Shown piece by piece: positions 38,640-51,613 of a DNA stretch of 64,000 bases. The DNA comes from Symbiodinium kawagutii. Lineage: Eukaryota > Sar > Dinophyceae > Suessiales > Symbiodiniaceae. The notes under the pieces were generated by a model that saw nothing but the letters and a program-made list of their open reading frames with translations, was not told the DNA's origin and did no database searches. Numbering within the stretch: position 1 is the first letter of the stretch; every line of letters begins with the position of its first letter. A program made the position numbers and the translations under genes. Location of the stretch: the NCBI GenBank assembly GCA_009767595.1, contig VSDK01015182.1:113413-177412 (forward strand), in the 5' to 3' direction.

Positions 38640-40380
38640 TTTGACCGTAGCAAACATGGTTGCTCTGGTACGATGAAATCTCTAATAACCCAAGTGTCAA
38701 ATATTGCCAGCTGCCATAGCATGTCATGGCCTATTTGTTGCTCGATGCGTTGAATGTTTGAACCAACATGATGGTCGATCCTGCGCAACGACTGCGTGTG
38801 CTGCGCAGCCTACATTCGTTCATCACCCGACCACCGAACTGGGCAGTCTCTGCCTGGTGGCTCAAGGCATAGCACTGACGCCACCACGTGCGTGGGCATG
38901 GCGTAAGGTGCAGCATCTGCATCACCTGAGAGATGCCCTGGCAGCTTCGTAATGCTCATGGCTGGTACTCAACCATGGCCGCCATGGCCGCCATGGCCCT
39001 GATGGCACTTGTCATCGTGTTTGATGAAACCCTGAACTTGCAACCAAATGATTTTCTGATGGATATCAATGGATATCATGCATAACAGCTACATGCTGGC
39101 TACTGATTACATTTGCTAATTTTGAACCACCAATTCGGGAGGAAATTCACCAACGCCATTGATTGCCATGTGGCTACCCCAATGCTCGGCCAACATTTCC
39201 AACTCAGGGGGTTCTCGACTTGGGCTGCGCTCCCCTGGTTTTACATGGTTTTACCGGGCTGCATCCGGCCACCAGGTGCATGGTTTTTGGCCACTGCTCC
39301 TATCTTGCAACCTGCGGATACGGGACTCTGGAAAGTTTCAGCTGCCACTTGCGGGTGAGAACAAACTAATTAAGAAATCCACAAAATAAGTTAGATCATG
39401 TTGGATCAATTGATTCATCAATGATAAATCCGCATGAATCCACCAAAACTCCTGCACTCTGGCACGGTATGATAGTATGATCCCCTGGATATCACCCCTG
39501 TTGCACACACACACATGCTGGCAGCCTTGCCAAAACCTGTGAGTGAAAACAGCATGTATATAGTTTGCATGTACCCAGTGGTGCCCCACCCCAGCACTGG
39601 AACAGCAGCACACCAGCAGAAACAAACAACAAAGCACATAGTTTTACTGCAACAGTCAGCATGTGATGTGAAGCAATGATTCAATACCTTGCCAAACAGC
39701 TTTGCATGTAAGTGGCTGTGGGTCAAAACTCCCCTGGTGAACATCCCCTAAATATTGACCCATGGCTAAGTGGATTCAACTTTCCCCAAGCACCACTGGT
39801 GCATTGGACGCACAAGCCGCCAAGCTGCTATCGGTATTGACCTCCACATGAACTTGGGCATCTTCCAATCCTGCGGTGGGGACATTGCATTCTACGTTAT
39901 GGGGATGTCAGCTGCCAAAAACTGACAGGTGAAGGACATTACACAATCAAAAAAGACCTCTTTCAATGGCGTCAATTCTGTTAGTGTTGTCGGAGGGAAA
40001 ATGATGTCCAGGTTGGTCATGCTCACATACACCAGGCGCATGGTCAATCACCAGGCACGTTGATCACCTATGAGTCTATGAGCTGCGTGGACCCGCAATG
40101 CTGCGTCAGGAACATCTCCCCTCACAATGGGTTCAACACGCAAGTGGGACATTGACCCTGATTATTAATTAGCAAATGCTGAATCATAAAACAACAAACT
40201 ACATGTCGTCACAACAACAAAAAGCACGACATCAAAAAAAGCAAAGCCTATATGAATGGTTGCGAACACGTGGCACTCAAACAACAACAATGCCATGAAC
40301 CAATCAACGACCCACCCCATCCCACCAATTATCTAATCAACCACTTTGTTAGCATTCTCCGCTCTAGCAAAAGCAATACA
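38640..40380. other. Gene-poor stretch
   Basis: A GC-richer block at 38740-38950 is open on the plus strand (TTELGSLCLVAQGIALTPPR) and might be an exon. A triple GGCCGCCAT lies near 38978-38999. Nothing else is supported. Confidence 0.25.
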
Positions 40381-40383
40381 CAC

Positions 40384-40465
40384 ATGGCTCATGCACGTGT
40401 GTAAATGTGGCTCATGCACCTGTGTAAACGTGGCTCATGCACATGTGTAAATGCACATGTGTAAA
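40384..40465. repeat. 24-bp minisatellite (TGGCTCATGCACNTGTGTAAA)n
   Basis: Three direct copies plus a partial fourth. The unit contains GTGCA/TGCAC palindromic words. Confidence 0.85.
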
Positions 40466-41797
40466 AGTTGAGGTCCCCGCTCCGTCTGCCGTTTTGCTCC
40501 TTGAATTGGGACTTGGTCTTCCCAGGGCACCAACAACTTCACGATGCGAACGCTGCTTGGCATCCTGACGTAAAACGCCGTCTGCCACATCTGGCTGGGC
40601 ACTTGCAGCGTTCTGTACCGTTCAAAGCCCCAAAGATATCTCCAAAATGCAGCTTTTGCCAACACTCGCGCAGCTTTGACTAGCATCAAAGCACATCAAA
40701 AGCTTTAATTCAAACTGTTTTGGCCTTGCCCCTACTTGAAACTGGAGCATGGCAAGGAAACCTATCAAAGGTTGTGCAATTTTGGACCGGCTCCCAGCCA
40801 TAGAACCCTCGAGAATCGAGATTAATTAAAATAGAAATATCCAAACATGGTTCCTGTATCTGGGCTTGCCCAAGTGGTGCCCCCTCAAAAACTTGACAGT
40901 TTCCCACCCCCTAAAAATCATCACAACTTGGGATAGTTGAGATTTAGGGGCACCATGGGATACCATAGTTTTTGCAAAGCTCCATGGCCATTTTAAGTGT
41001 CTTCCATGGCCCAGAGCAAGTGGCAACCAAACCGCTCCACTACACAAGAAAAACGCATGCACTAGATGGAGAAAAAACTGACAAATCTGACAACTCAACC
41101 CTGAGGCTGTAGCAGTTGTCTTTAAATGTTTGCCAGACTTGTTCTACACTCCAGCTCTCATCATGTGAAGCTGACAGTTGGTTTCATGGGTCTGGGGACC
41201 TGCCGGAGCCCACACACCTAGGGCCAAATGTTGCCAAGCATCTCTGGAACTTGAAGCCCCAGGAAATCGTGCAAAGCAGCACTGGTCTTCAGAGAATCAT
41301 CACACAGCATCTCGGACAATCGAGCCTCTGACAACCAGGAGGCTGAGACATGTTGCTGTGGCCCAAATTCCACGACCAGTGCCCCTACAATGGTGGCTGA
41401 TAGCCAGGAAGAACGAGCAATAGTTGGCTGTATAAAAATGGCATGCCCAAACGATCCCAAATTATGATCATGTTTGATAGGAAACCATCAGTAAGAAAAA
41501 ATAAGACAGCCACAATTGACCAATGCTTTCCATGGCATTCGGTGGCCACACACGGAGTTTCGTGGTCACACAGGTTATGAAACCGACATGAGTTTCCGTC
41601 AAAAACCCATGAGTGCAACTTCCATAAAACCATATATTGTAGATGTCTACGTGTTTACAAGCCAAACATGTAGCATGGCAAAAGCAGTGGCTGATTTTTT
41701 GTTGTCTCACGACGATCAACAAATATTGAAAAAATGAAAAATACCACGACATAGCAAAACGGCATGGCTTCAACTCTTATCAATCAATCAACTCAAA

Positions 41798-41895
41798 TGG
41801 TAGTTTCCGAAAATAGGTCCCGAATCATCCAGTTTATCGAACATTAATAAGCCAACCAGAACTTTGGGGTCCGCAAACTGCCGTGAGAAACCACT
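41798..41895. mobile_element. MITE-like element, copy
   Basis: Left arm TGGTAGTTTCCGAAAATAGG then TCCC; right arm GGGGTCCGCAAACTGCCGTG then AGAAACCACTA. The interior GAATCATCCAGTTTAT...AACCAG is shared with the copies at 2538 and 8662. Confidence 0.45.
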
Positions 41896-42299
41896 ATATA
41901 ATTTTGATCATTGTCAATCACTATCAAATATCAAATTGATCAACTCAAATGTTGTTGGTTATCCTCTATTGTTGGTGGTTTGCCTCTATTAACAATGAGA
42001 ATCATTTATTTTCACTGATCAACTCAAATTGAATCCTACCATCCCCAAACTGCCTTGAGAAACATCCACTCAAAAACTAACTACTGTGAACCACTATTAA
42101 TTACTAGCCATTATAAACCATCCTGAACCACCATTCGAACCTCTAAATCCCCATAAATCAGATCCAAATTCATCAACTCAAATCAAATCCTACCATCATT
42201 AACCACCATCCATCGCCACTCGAAATCCCCTTAAACATCCTTAAATGATGATATTAGCCTTTCTGTACCACCATTAACGATCATCAACCACCGTTATCC

Positions 42300-42476
42300 A
42301 CCACTCCCTGCCGCACAGCTCCTGCAGGCGGTCCAGCTGTCTCCGCGTCTCCGAGGTCCGTGACATGAACAGCGACGCCAAGGCGGCGCCCGAACTCCGC
42401 CGGCCCGGCGGAGGTCCGGCCTCGGCCCGCGGAGAGGCGTCTGCTGGCCGGTGGGTGGGGGAAACTTCACACTTCA
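42300..42476 (-). CDS. Candidate GC-rich exon, unknown
   Basis: A sharply GC-rich island in AT-rich DNA. The minus strand reads SPTHRPADASPRAEAGPPPG, then SLFMSRTSETRRQLDRLQEL and CGREWW, with nearly all codons ending in G or C. The first half is Pro/Ala/Arg-rich and disordered, the second helical. AG dinucleotides at the 5' edge and GTGG at the 3' edge could be splice sites. The contrast with its flanks is the main support. Confidence 0.45.
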
Positions 42477-42489
42477 CGCTTAGCAAATG

Positions 42490-45400
42490 AGAAAAAAATG
42501 CATTTTTTACTTATTGATTTGTTTAAATATCTACTTATGTTCATTATCTACTGATTTATTTGCTTATTTATTTGTTTATCCATTCATTTTTTCTTTACTT
42601 TTTTAATGAATGTAGAAGTACATGTACTTATTGACCTTATTACCCAAAAACATGTTCGCATATGCATCCGATCCCGAATAAGAATGCAACAATGAAACAA
42701 ATAACGTGTGGACTGCCGGTATCATGTCTGCTGGTAACAATGATGGTAATGATTCGACGACGATGGCCCACATGGGAAGGCACTGGTGGGGGTGTCATGG
42801 GGTCCATCCTCTGGCGCCGGTATGCATGCAAGTACAAGAATATCATGGTCAATCGACTGCTCATATAACCAAACATAATCGACCATCACACTAACGAACC
42901 ATGATACCAACCAAACAGCATTAACCGTACCAACCAAACAAATGTGGTTGTGTTATCTTATGGTTATCAACTGGTAATGTTGACTGGTTTCGTTTTGTAG
43001 TAATGCTTAGTGATGGCTACTTCATTCATAGCGGCGACATTTGGCAGTAGGGGTAGTAGTGCAGTATATAATGCACGCATGGCGATGTGCAAACATGCGA
43101 AAACAACTCAAGGTCGTGGAGTCATAAAATCAGAATCTAAGGATTTGACAGGATTTATTTTCACACCTTGTAACCCCCTGGACTCTAACATTAACTGATC
43201 TCGTTCCACTGTTGCGCATGATTCGAAGCTTCAAGGTATCAGCCATAATCCTTGACAAAGGGCAGGTCAATTGCCTGTCGGTGGTTGTTGATCAACCATG
43301 GGCAACCAGTTGATTGATGGTAGATCCCGTTTGATTAACAATAAAGCCCATTAGTGATAAATGGATAGCTGGTGATTACTCATAAATCAGCTATTTCACC
43401 ACCACTTGCTTTACTGTCGTATGATCAGTTATGCCACAAACCGGTTCTTTGGCTTAATTGATCACCAGCTATTTGCTCTATCATCCCAGTTTGCCTTGCA
43501 AAGTAGGTGACCATCAAACTGCCCGGGGTGCTGAGGATCGGTGCTGGGGAACCCGTGGAAAAGCACCAGGAAACATGGCGCGGATCTCTTCTGGGTCTTC
43601 CCGTCAACCGGAATTGGATCTGCAGTCTAGTGAATACAAAAAGAAACACGCAGAGAAATACACAACTTATCTACAGTAAATAAACCATATCAAATATGCA
43701 AATACATGAAAAAATACACAACGTATCTAAACCTATTTTGCACTTGGCACATCTGCGCTCAACTCCCCAGGCCCCTGATGCCAGGCAGCTGGAGCTTGCC
43801 GCTTGCCTTCCAGCGACATGCGCCTTGCCGCACTCGGCTGATGTGGATTCGTCAGCGTGTCATCGAAGGTTAAGGTGGAACCCAAAAGAACCAAGTGATG
43901 GTTGATGGTAAAGAATGATGGTTGGTTGAACAGAGTGGTGGCTGATGGTGAAAGATGTGAAAGGAGCCAAGTAGTGGTTGATGGTTGGGAAGATGATGCT
44001 TATAATGGTTGGTAATGGATTAGGGGTGGTCAACCACCCAAAAGCATGTGGCTTTTCATGCTTTATGAGCTGAACAGCTGGGTTTGCGTGGAAGATGTTG
44101 AGGATCTGGGGCCAGCAGTCTGTGTTCATCTCTTGGATACGGCCCCGGCAAAATTCAATGGAGGTAGATCCGGATCAAAATCCTGCCAATCCAACTTGAA
44201 ATTGGGTCCGTTTTGACAACCTGAAAAAAACAAAAAAACAAATGGGCTCGACGCCTCACAAAGATTCCATAGCTACAAACATGCGTGTCCATTGTTTGCC
44301 ACGTTCCAGCTTCAATCGCTTTCCAAAGTTGTCAGTTCACCATTCTCAATTACAGTCTCCTGTTAACAGGGGTCAATACAGGCTATATAATGATCAAATT
44401 ACCATGATCATAGAATCACCCACACTCCAGGCCCCACCCCAACCGCAAGTCAAGCAATCATTATCCATCAATAGCTCTTACATCCTCTACTAGCATATTT
44501 CTGGTAACTTGGAGCTACTTAAGTTGGGCCAGCTACGCAGGTAAAAGCCATCGATTAAAGGATAACAAGCGTATTTGACTTCCAACGATAGCACTACATG
44601 CTGGGATCTCCAATGTTTTGCGTTTCCAATCAAATCCATTGCCAAACGGTTTCGAGACTGCCAAACAAATGGAGCGGCACATTTGGAAGCTTCGTTGTGA
44701 CTGTCAGCAGTACTGATCAGTCACAGCAGTGAACCATCTTGGTTAAAAATTAGTTGACCACAATTAATTAACCATCAATTAGCCATGATTGAGCCTTATC
44801 AAGCCTGTTTGGCCTTGTTGACCAACCATTCACCAAACGTGGCTTACAACCAAACATTAGATCACCAGTAGAATTCACAGTTCAGAATCGTGTGGAGCGC
44901 TAATTCGGATCCAATTCTGCGGGCTTGGGATCCCAACTCTTCCAAGTGAAGCCATTCCGTCAACCGACGCCGCACCGCCCAAGACTCTCCACTGGGCAAG
45001 TGGGTCACCTGGTGAATCCGCTGGGAGTGGTAAAAGGGTGGACTGTCTATTATGATGATGTCACATCCTATGTAATATGATGAAATGTGCCAATGATATA
45101 TATATATATATAATGTGGTACTATGATGAATGCCTGCAACATGATGTTTGTTTGTATGCTGGCATTGTTTAATACATGTATTTCTGATATGCGCAGTGGC
45201 AACATGATAACACGGATCCTGGCTTTGCTATCCGATGTCAGTTCCTTGGCACCCAACTATGCTGCCGCGTGCTTTTTGCAGGTGCGAGAAGAAGCATTAT
45301 CTTGAAGTATCCGTTCTGAAAACACCTTTGCACAACTTGATCGGTTTTCCCAGAGCAGCAATTGGCAAATACGTAACAGGTACATCATGATAGACCACAC

Positions 45401-45850
45401 AAGGCTGAGCCTGGCTTCTGCGCCACCGCAAAGTGCATCCAAAACCAATTGTCTAGGCTTGTCAATCTAAGGTGGTGATTGTCGTATCCATTCATTCATG
45501 GGCCAGCTCGATACAACGAACCAGTTGTGACTTGGCAGCTCCGCCATTGAAGCCACATTTGAGGTTGCAAACCCTTGGACGGCCATGCTACTTCTGAAAA
45601 CCCCTACGATAGCGGAAACCCCTCTTCTATGACTGGGCAACCTGGCAGTGCCATGAGATTGAATTTTGGCAACATGGACCGGCAATCTGGAAACGCATGC
45701 CCCCGCAAAAAAGAACATATATATAACCTCATGAACGAGCCAGACTTGTCCTTGCAGTAGAAAACCAATGCCATTATTAAAATTATATCATCATTCGTAA
45801 ATATTTCTATCATCATCTTCATCATCTCTCCTACGAGCGGGAGTGTGAGC
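42490..45850. other. AT-rich gene-poor stretch
   Basis: No well-supported exon. Weak candidates are the plus strand 43740-43905 (HLAHLRSTPQAPDARQLELA) and the minus strand 45257-45440 (LDALCGGAEARLSLVWSIMM). A (TA)n run lies at about 45096-45113. Confidence 0.3.
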
Positions 45851-45859
45851 CTATACAAT

Positions 45860-46351
45860 CTATATAATATTGGGATACCCCATGGCTATCCACGGCTGCC
45901 GTGCAGTGCTGCGCCAAGTCGCATGAAAGTTGCACTGTGCCTCACCTGTGCCTCGTGCCGCAGCAGGGCACATGCACAGTAACAACATCCCTGCACCTTT
46001 TTTGCTCATCAAAATGCCTATCGTTGGCTGCTCCTGACGTATCACAATCGGCTCTTTTGTTGCACCAAGCTTCGAAACAGGGATCAAGGCTAAGCGGTTT
46101 GCGATGAGTAGCCACTCAGGCATTGTTCGAAATTGCGACATAGCCCTTCTTACGTGTCTCCGTAGATGAAGGTAGTCTTCTTTACAAGAGATTTCCAAAC
46201 AACTGGGAAGTCCTTTAACATCCTCTAATCCAATCCGAGGATTCGTGGGCACGGAACTTGCCCCTCTGAGAATGAAATCTCTGCAATGCCAAAATGAATG
46301 AGCTGAAGCCATGAGGGGCATGTATTGTCTCCCAACCATTTCAGTAAGCAT
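45860..46351 (-). CDS. Hypothetical ORF, 163 aa
   Basis: ATG 46351 to TAG 45860, open for 163 codons, which is long for this DNA. The protein is Met/Leu/Arg-rich with a basic helical part (YLHLRRHVRRAMSQFRTMPE) and no recognised domain. A CT-rich tract at 46368-46395 lies just upstream. It could be a chance frame, a single-exon gene or the last exon of one. Confidence 0.3.
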   Translation of the reverse strand: MLTEMVGRQYMPLMASAHSFWHCRDFILRGASSVPTNPRIGLEDVKGLPSCLEISCKEDYLHLRRHVRRAMSQFRTMPEWLLIANRLALIPVSKLGATKEPIVIRQEQPTIGILMSKKGAGMLLLCMCPAAARGTGEAQCNFHATWRSTARQPWIAMGYPNII

Positions 46352-46399
46352 TGTTCGTCACTATCAACCTCTCTCTCTCTCCCTCCATCTCCTTTTCAA

Positions 46400-49300
46400 G
46401 GAGTTCAGCTGTTCTAAAGGCGAGTGAAACCTACTGTTGACCATGGAGTGTCATGGAACGTTATCATAATTGACCACCATCAGCCACTGTTGACCCTCAT
46501 TAATTACTGGTTGGTGGTTTCAACCCCTGTGAAAAATATGCTTGTTAACCATCAGTTTGTCAATAATTACTAGGGAAAATTAAAACATGTTTGAAACCAC
46601 CAGCCAGATCACTAAATCCTCGTGAAAACCTTCCGCTTCTCCAAGCCACGTTCATCAACGACATGCCCAAGCAGTGCAGCCGCAAAGGTCCGGGTGGTCC
46701 GGGTAGTGAGCCCTGCGGGAACTCCACGTGCGAAAACGATGATTAACAATGGTTACTGCTACTTGATGGTTGTTATTCATGATGATTGACCATGGTTCAT
46801 GATGGCAGTAACAGCCATCAACAAGCAGTAATGATGGTTAATGATGGTTGATGTTGATTAACCATGATTAATGATGGTTAATCACGTGTTGATGGTTGTT
46901 AAAGATGGCTAGTGATGTTTTGTTGGGTCAGTATTACAGGTTGATCTTGGCCGATGGTTGTAACATGTTGCGACCTTGTTTGAGCAAATCGATGCATAGC
47001 AACCAGTATCAATTTGCATCAACCCTCATTAGTACGTTAAATCTCAATAAAGGTGGCATGAAATAGCATGAAATAGCTATGGGCTATAACCCCTACCTTC
47101 AGGAATTTTGTTAACCATCATTGGCCAGCTTCTTGACTGATGATGAATCTATATCAGCCATTGCTAGTTGACCATTTTAATTAAGAATTTACAATCTTGA
47201 CTAACGATGATTTGACCATCAGCTCCAACATCATAAACCATCCCAATCAACCATTTCTAACCACCAATTAACCGTGAGTTAATACCGGTTCCTCACCACA
47301 GTAAGTAGTTAACCATTGATTGTATCAGCCACTGCTTTTGGTAAAATAGCCAGCCAAGTGGGATAGTTCAACCATTATCTAACCACCAGTCCATTCATGT
47401 TGATTAGTCAACCATTACTTATCAACAATAAGAATAAAACCATTAGTTCCTGTTGTATCCTTAGGTACTATTGTTTCATAACCACTACTATAGTTAACCA
47501 TTATCTATCAACTAACTTCTATATTGGTGGTTCATAACCATATCAATGCTGGTTAGAGAATGGTTCATAACCATGATCAGTTAACTTGTTGATGTCATAA
47601 CCATGATCAGTTAACTTGTTGATGTTGTATCATTATCCAATCATTAGTTAAGCTTCCTTACAACAATAACTAATGATATGTCAACCAATGTAACATAACC
47701 ACATTGTCCAAGCACAATCAGACTGGTTCCTTTCCATGACGGTCAGTGTCGACCTCGTCCTTGAGCTGGCCCAGCACTGCCAGTCAGTGGGCTCATAGCG
47801 AGCGGGGCAGCACATGGCTGAAACGACCACCGTGGGCAAGGAAGGTCAACCACTGCTGGTTAATGGTTATGGATGGTTGGTTGGTTGGTTGGTGGTAATG
47901 GTAATTGACCAATGATAATGATTGGTGAGTCATTGGACCAATCATTGACCAACTGTTGGTCAATGGGAATGGCTGGCAATTGACTCATGATTGGTTTGTC
48001 AATCATTGGTCCATTGTTTGGCTAGTGATGGTTGGTTGGTGTTGGGTGGTTGATGGTTGGTTTAGTTCACGGCTGTTGATGGAACAGTTTTATTTTCATG
48101 GTTGGTTGATGTTGGTTGGTTGATGGTGATAGAAGGTAATCGATGCTTAGTGGATCAGTAGGAAACCCCGTTTGACCATGGGTAGTTGTTGTTAATATCT
48201 GCTGATATCACTGAAACTTGATTTCCTAACCGCCATGTGGTTCATGCATCACCGGTAATGGGTTGATTGTTAACATTGGTTTGCTACTTATACGACTTCT
48301 CTCTGGACTTGTTTGGGTGTCAGGGCGCCCATGGACAGCTGCCAATGAATTTTGAGGTTTGGTGCATGTTTTGTTTGAATGGGCTTGTGTGCAATGCGAC
48401 AACCAGAAATATGAGGTTTGATGCATCTTGATGGCAAATAAGGATGGATGAGCTGCAAATAAGGATAGAGGTTTCCCACTATCAACGTCCTATATGAGCT
48501 GTGAGTTGGCACAGGCCTCAGGGGAACCACGATTCGCTCAGCACACTCTCAGCTCACGCCCAAATAGCCTGTTCGAACCATGCTGAGGGCTTAAACCATC
48601 CGCTGGAACCAATCCAATGGCTGCTGGCTTTTTCGAATCAGCTGAGATAGCTTGGTCATGTGCACTATGTACAATGAAGACCTTTGGAGGCCAGCGATCA
48701 ACCCTTGGAATATGCATTGCCAACACTCAATGAGTCAAATTCTGTTCAAATTATGGGTTTGCAGAGTCCGCAACCCCAAGTCAAAGATCATAAGCTCCCT
48801 ATTCAATAGGTAAAATCAATGTAAATCATCTAAACAGATGATTTACCCTCTACAAGCTGATGACTTACCAATTTCCCATCTATAAATCTTCATAACTCGT
48901 GGATCTTCACCAGGAAAGGGTGAACTCCAAGGGCTGTTAGCTCCTCAGGTGCCATCGTTGGGTTTGTCTTCATCCAAAGGCTCAGGTGCCTGGTAGCAGC
49001 CAAGCGGTCAACCGGGGATAGTTGGTCATCCAGTACCATAGTAATGCAACCATGGTAATGACCAGCAACCATTACTACGGTCAACCATTACCGATAAAAC
49101 TAACTATGGTAATGGTTAACCGTAAACTGTTGGTTGATTTTATCAACATAACACTTTTGAAGGGCTGACTAACCAATGACATGGTTAAACATAGGCCAAA
49201 GATTCACCAATTAACCAATACAGGGTTACACACTGGTTGACCATAGCCCATAGATCAACCAAATTTATCGTTAATCAGCCGCAACCACAGATTTTATCAA

Positions 49301-49655
49301 CCTACGGCTATGGGCCTATGGGGTTAACCAATGACCAGTAACCATACTCAATTTCAAGGGCTAATTAACCATGTTGATGAAATTAACCGATGTTTGACGA
49401 TTAATCGATTAGCCATGGGGTTTACCATAGACCATGGATGTCTGAATTCTACTGAACCATGTTGATATCCATTAGCCAAATAAAGGGTTAAGTAGATGTT
49501 TCTCACCATAGTTAGAAAGCATGATCATTCATCAACCAATGGGATTGACCGTTCTGAACCACTTCTTACTACTAGCTATCATTATTCAATGACTAAATCA
49601 TCATTACATCACTCAGAATTGAAGTGCTGCAAGTACCAACATCCATGTAGCCTCC
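46400..49655. other. 3.2 kb AT-rich stretch dense in AACCAT/GGTTAATGATGG words
   Basis: No exon is supported. Words such as ATGGTTAATGATGG, AACCATTA, TGGTTGGTTGG and GTCATAACCATGATCAGTTA (twice, about 47566-47625) are greatly over-represented on both strands without regular period. Confidence 0.4.
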
Positions 49656-49660
49656 GTCCA

Positions 49661-49786
49661 TGCGTGTGCATGCGTGTGCATGCGTGCGTGCGTGCTTGCT
49701 TGCTTGCTTGGTTGGTTGTTTGTTTGGTTGTTTGGTTGTTTGGTTGTTTGGTTGTTTGGTTGTTTGGTTGTTTGGTTGTTTGGTTG

Positions 49787-49831
<45 letters not shown>

Positions 49832-50003
49832 GTGTTTTGTTTGTTTTGTTTGTTTTGTTTTGTTTTGCTTTGTTTTGTTTTGTTTGTGTGTTTGTTTGTT
49901 TGTTTGTTTGTTTGTTTGTTTGTTTGTTTGTTTGTTTGCTTGCTTGCTTGCTTGCTTCCTTGTTTGTTGGTTTGTTTGTGTGTGTGTGTGTTTGTTTGTT
50001 TGT

Positions 50004-50035
<32 letters not shown>

Positions 50036-50043
50036 TTGTTTGT
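49661..50043. repeat. Compound (TTGN)n microsatellite, about 380 bp
   Basis: A continuous run of related tetranucleotides in blocks: TGCG, then TTGC, TTGG/TTGT, TTGA, TTTTG-type, TTGT, TTGC, TTGT with TG, TTGC and TTGT. All frames stay open and give Cys/Leu/Val or Lys/Gln/Asn repeats, which are artefacts. Confidence 0.97.
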
Positions 50044-50163
50044 GCAACCTGCACAGAAAACAACGTACCAAACTTTAGACCGCTGGTACATGAATACCTA
50101 ACTTTTCAAAAACAAAGAAGTGCTCATGGATGATCTACAAACGAAGCCCTGCTGTTGTCCACG

Positions 50164-50545
50164 CTAACAACGAGCAGGTTCCTCTTTCCAAATTATGTCA
50201 AGGGCTAAAGCTATATCCTTCAAGGGCATCTGGACTGCAACATTTTGTAATGATGCAGGCCTGCGAATGCACGATGCGCAAGGTTGTGTCTCAGGTGCCA
50301 TGTGTATCCGTTTATGTCCCTTCATCTGATGAACCAAGCGGATGGGACAAAGCTCGCACAATTTCAACACATGGGAAAACCTGATGAAACCTGTCAGCAT
50401 TTTTGTATACTTCCGTCTGCTTGCAGGCATGAGCGCTATCCCCTCAGACATCCCCCATACATTTTCAAAAAAACATCGTATGAAGCTGGCCGGGCACCTT
50501 GGCTCGGAGCCCAGCGTGCGACAGGAGCGCCTCAGCAATGCACGG
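50164..50545 (-). CDS. Candidate exon or ORF, unknown
   Basis: Minus-strand frame of about 125 codons: RALLRRSCRTLGSEPRCPAS, later MSEGIALMPASRRKYTKMLT and LQNVAVQMPLKDIALALDII, ending at a stop at 50164. A stop lies just above the head and no ATG precedes, so an acceptor such as GGTGCAG (about 50547) is needed. It has a Cys- and Arg-rich middle and no known domain. Confidence 0.35.
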
Positions 50546-50687
50546 GCTGCACCATTCAACTACCCTGGGAGCCAAAACCCATCGTCTCCGGGGGGTTCAT
50601 AAGGGCCTAATAGCGGTTGATACTAGGGGATAATCATCAACAATAGGGTTTCAAGTAAATTCTTAATTCCAGCAGGAAAGAACATGT

Positions 50688-50797
50688 GGTGGGTTTTCGA
50701 AATAGTGAGCCCCAAACAAATGGATGGTTTATTGCTGCAAATGGTTCATAAACTGGATGATAACTGGGGGGTCCCCTATTTTGAGAGACAGCCATAC
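50688..50797. mobile_element. MITE-like element, copy
   Basis: Left arm GTGGGTTTTCGAAATAGTGA then GCCCC; right arm GGGGGGTCCCCTATTTTGAG then AGACAGCCATAC. The right arm is close to that of the copy at 2538. The interior differs. Confidence 0.5.
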
Positions 50798-51449
50798 TTG
50801 CTCGAAATGTTTAGTATACAGGATAGACATTGACAGAACTCGAGGATTCGTCATTCCTAGTGTACTGGAATGCATATGCCAGTGTTGTGCCATGTTGCGC
50901 CATCTTTACGCAATATTTATGTTGGTGAAACCCGCCACCTACTCTTGTTCACTTGGTTCTTGGTCAGCAGTAATTGACTATCAATACGTAGTTTTAGTAG
51001 CGTGCACATGCGTGCACTGACCAGCAGGAGTCAGCGGAATCACCAGCATCCATCACCCACTCTCAGCAGTAATCAACCACGAATAGCGTTGGCGAATGCT
51101 TGTTACAGTAGTGGTGCTGAAAGGCCATCACCAGCTCCAGCTGACAGGCCGGACCAGCTCATAGAGCACCCCCTCAATCTTCAACAGGGTTGCCTGGCAG
51201 CTTTCGAAGTTGATGGCTGACACCTGATGGTGACAGTGCTTGACGACAATGGGTAATGGAAAAACAAATCAATGCAGGCTGTTCATGGTAGCAACTAGGC
51301 TACATCTGGGAAAATGGTGTCCAAATGTGGCGACCCCCCAAAAGAAAGTCAGGCTTTCTGCAATCAAAGTTCAAACTGCTAGTGGTAGATCCAGCTCGAG
51401 CCATGATAGCCATAAACTGCCATCAGTTTATCTATCAATGGCTGGGGGT

Positions 51450-51613
51450 NNNNNNNNNNNNNNNNNNNNNNNNNNNNNNNNNNNNNNNNNNNNNNNNNNN
51501 NNNNNNNNNNNNNNNNNNNNNNNNNNNNNNNNNNNNNNNNNNNNNNNNNNNNNNNNNNNNNNNNNNNNNNNNNNNNNNNNNNNNNNNNNNNNNNNNNNNN
51601 NNNNNNNNNNNNN
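51450..51613. other. Assembly gap (164 N)
   Basis: A run of N. Any frame crossing it is not interpretable. Confidence 1.

Noticed and set aside
49593..50133. Long Lys/Gln/Asn- or Cys/Leu/Val-repeat frames
   Set aside because: They are translations of a tetranucleotide microsatellite that stays open in all frames.
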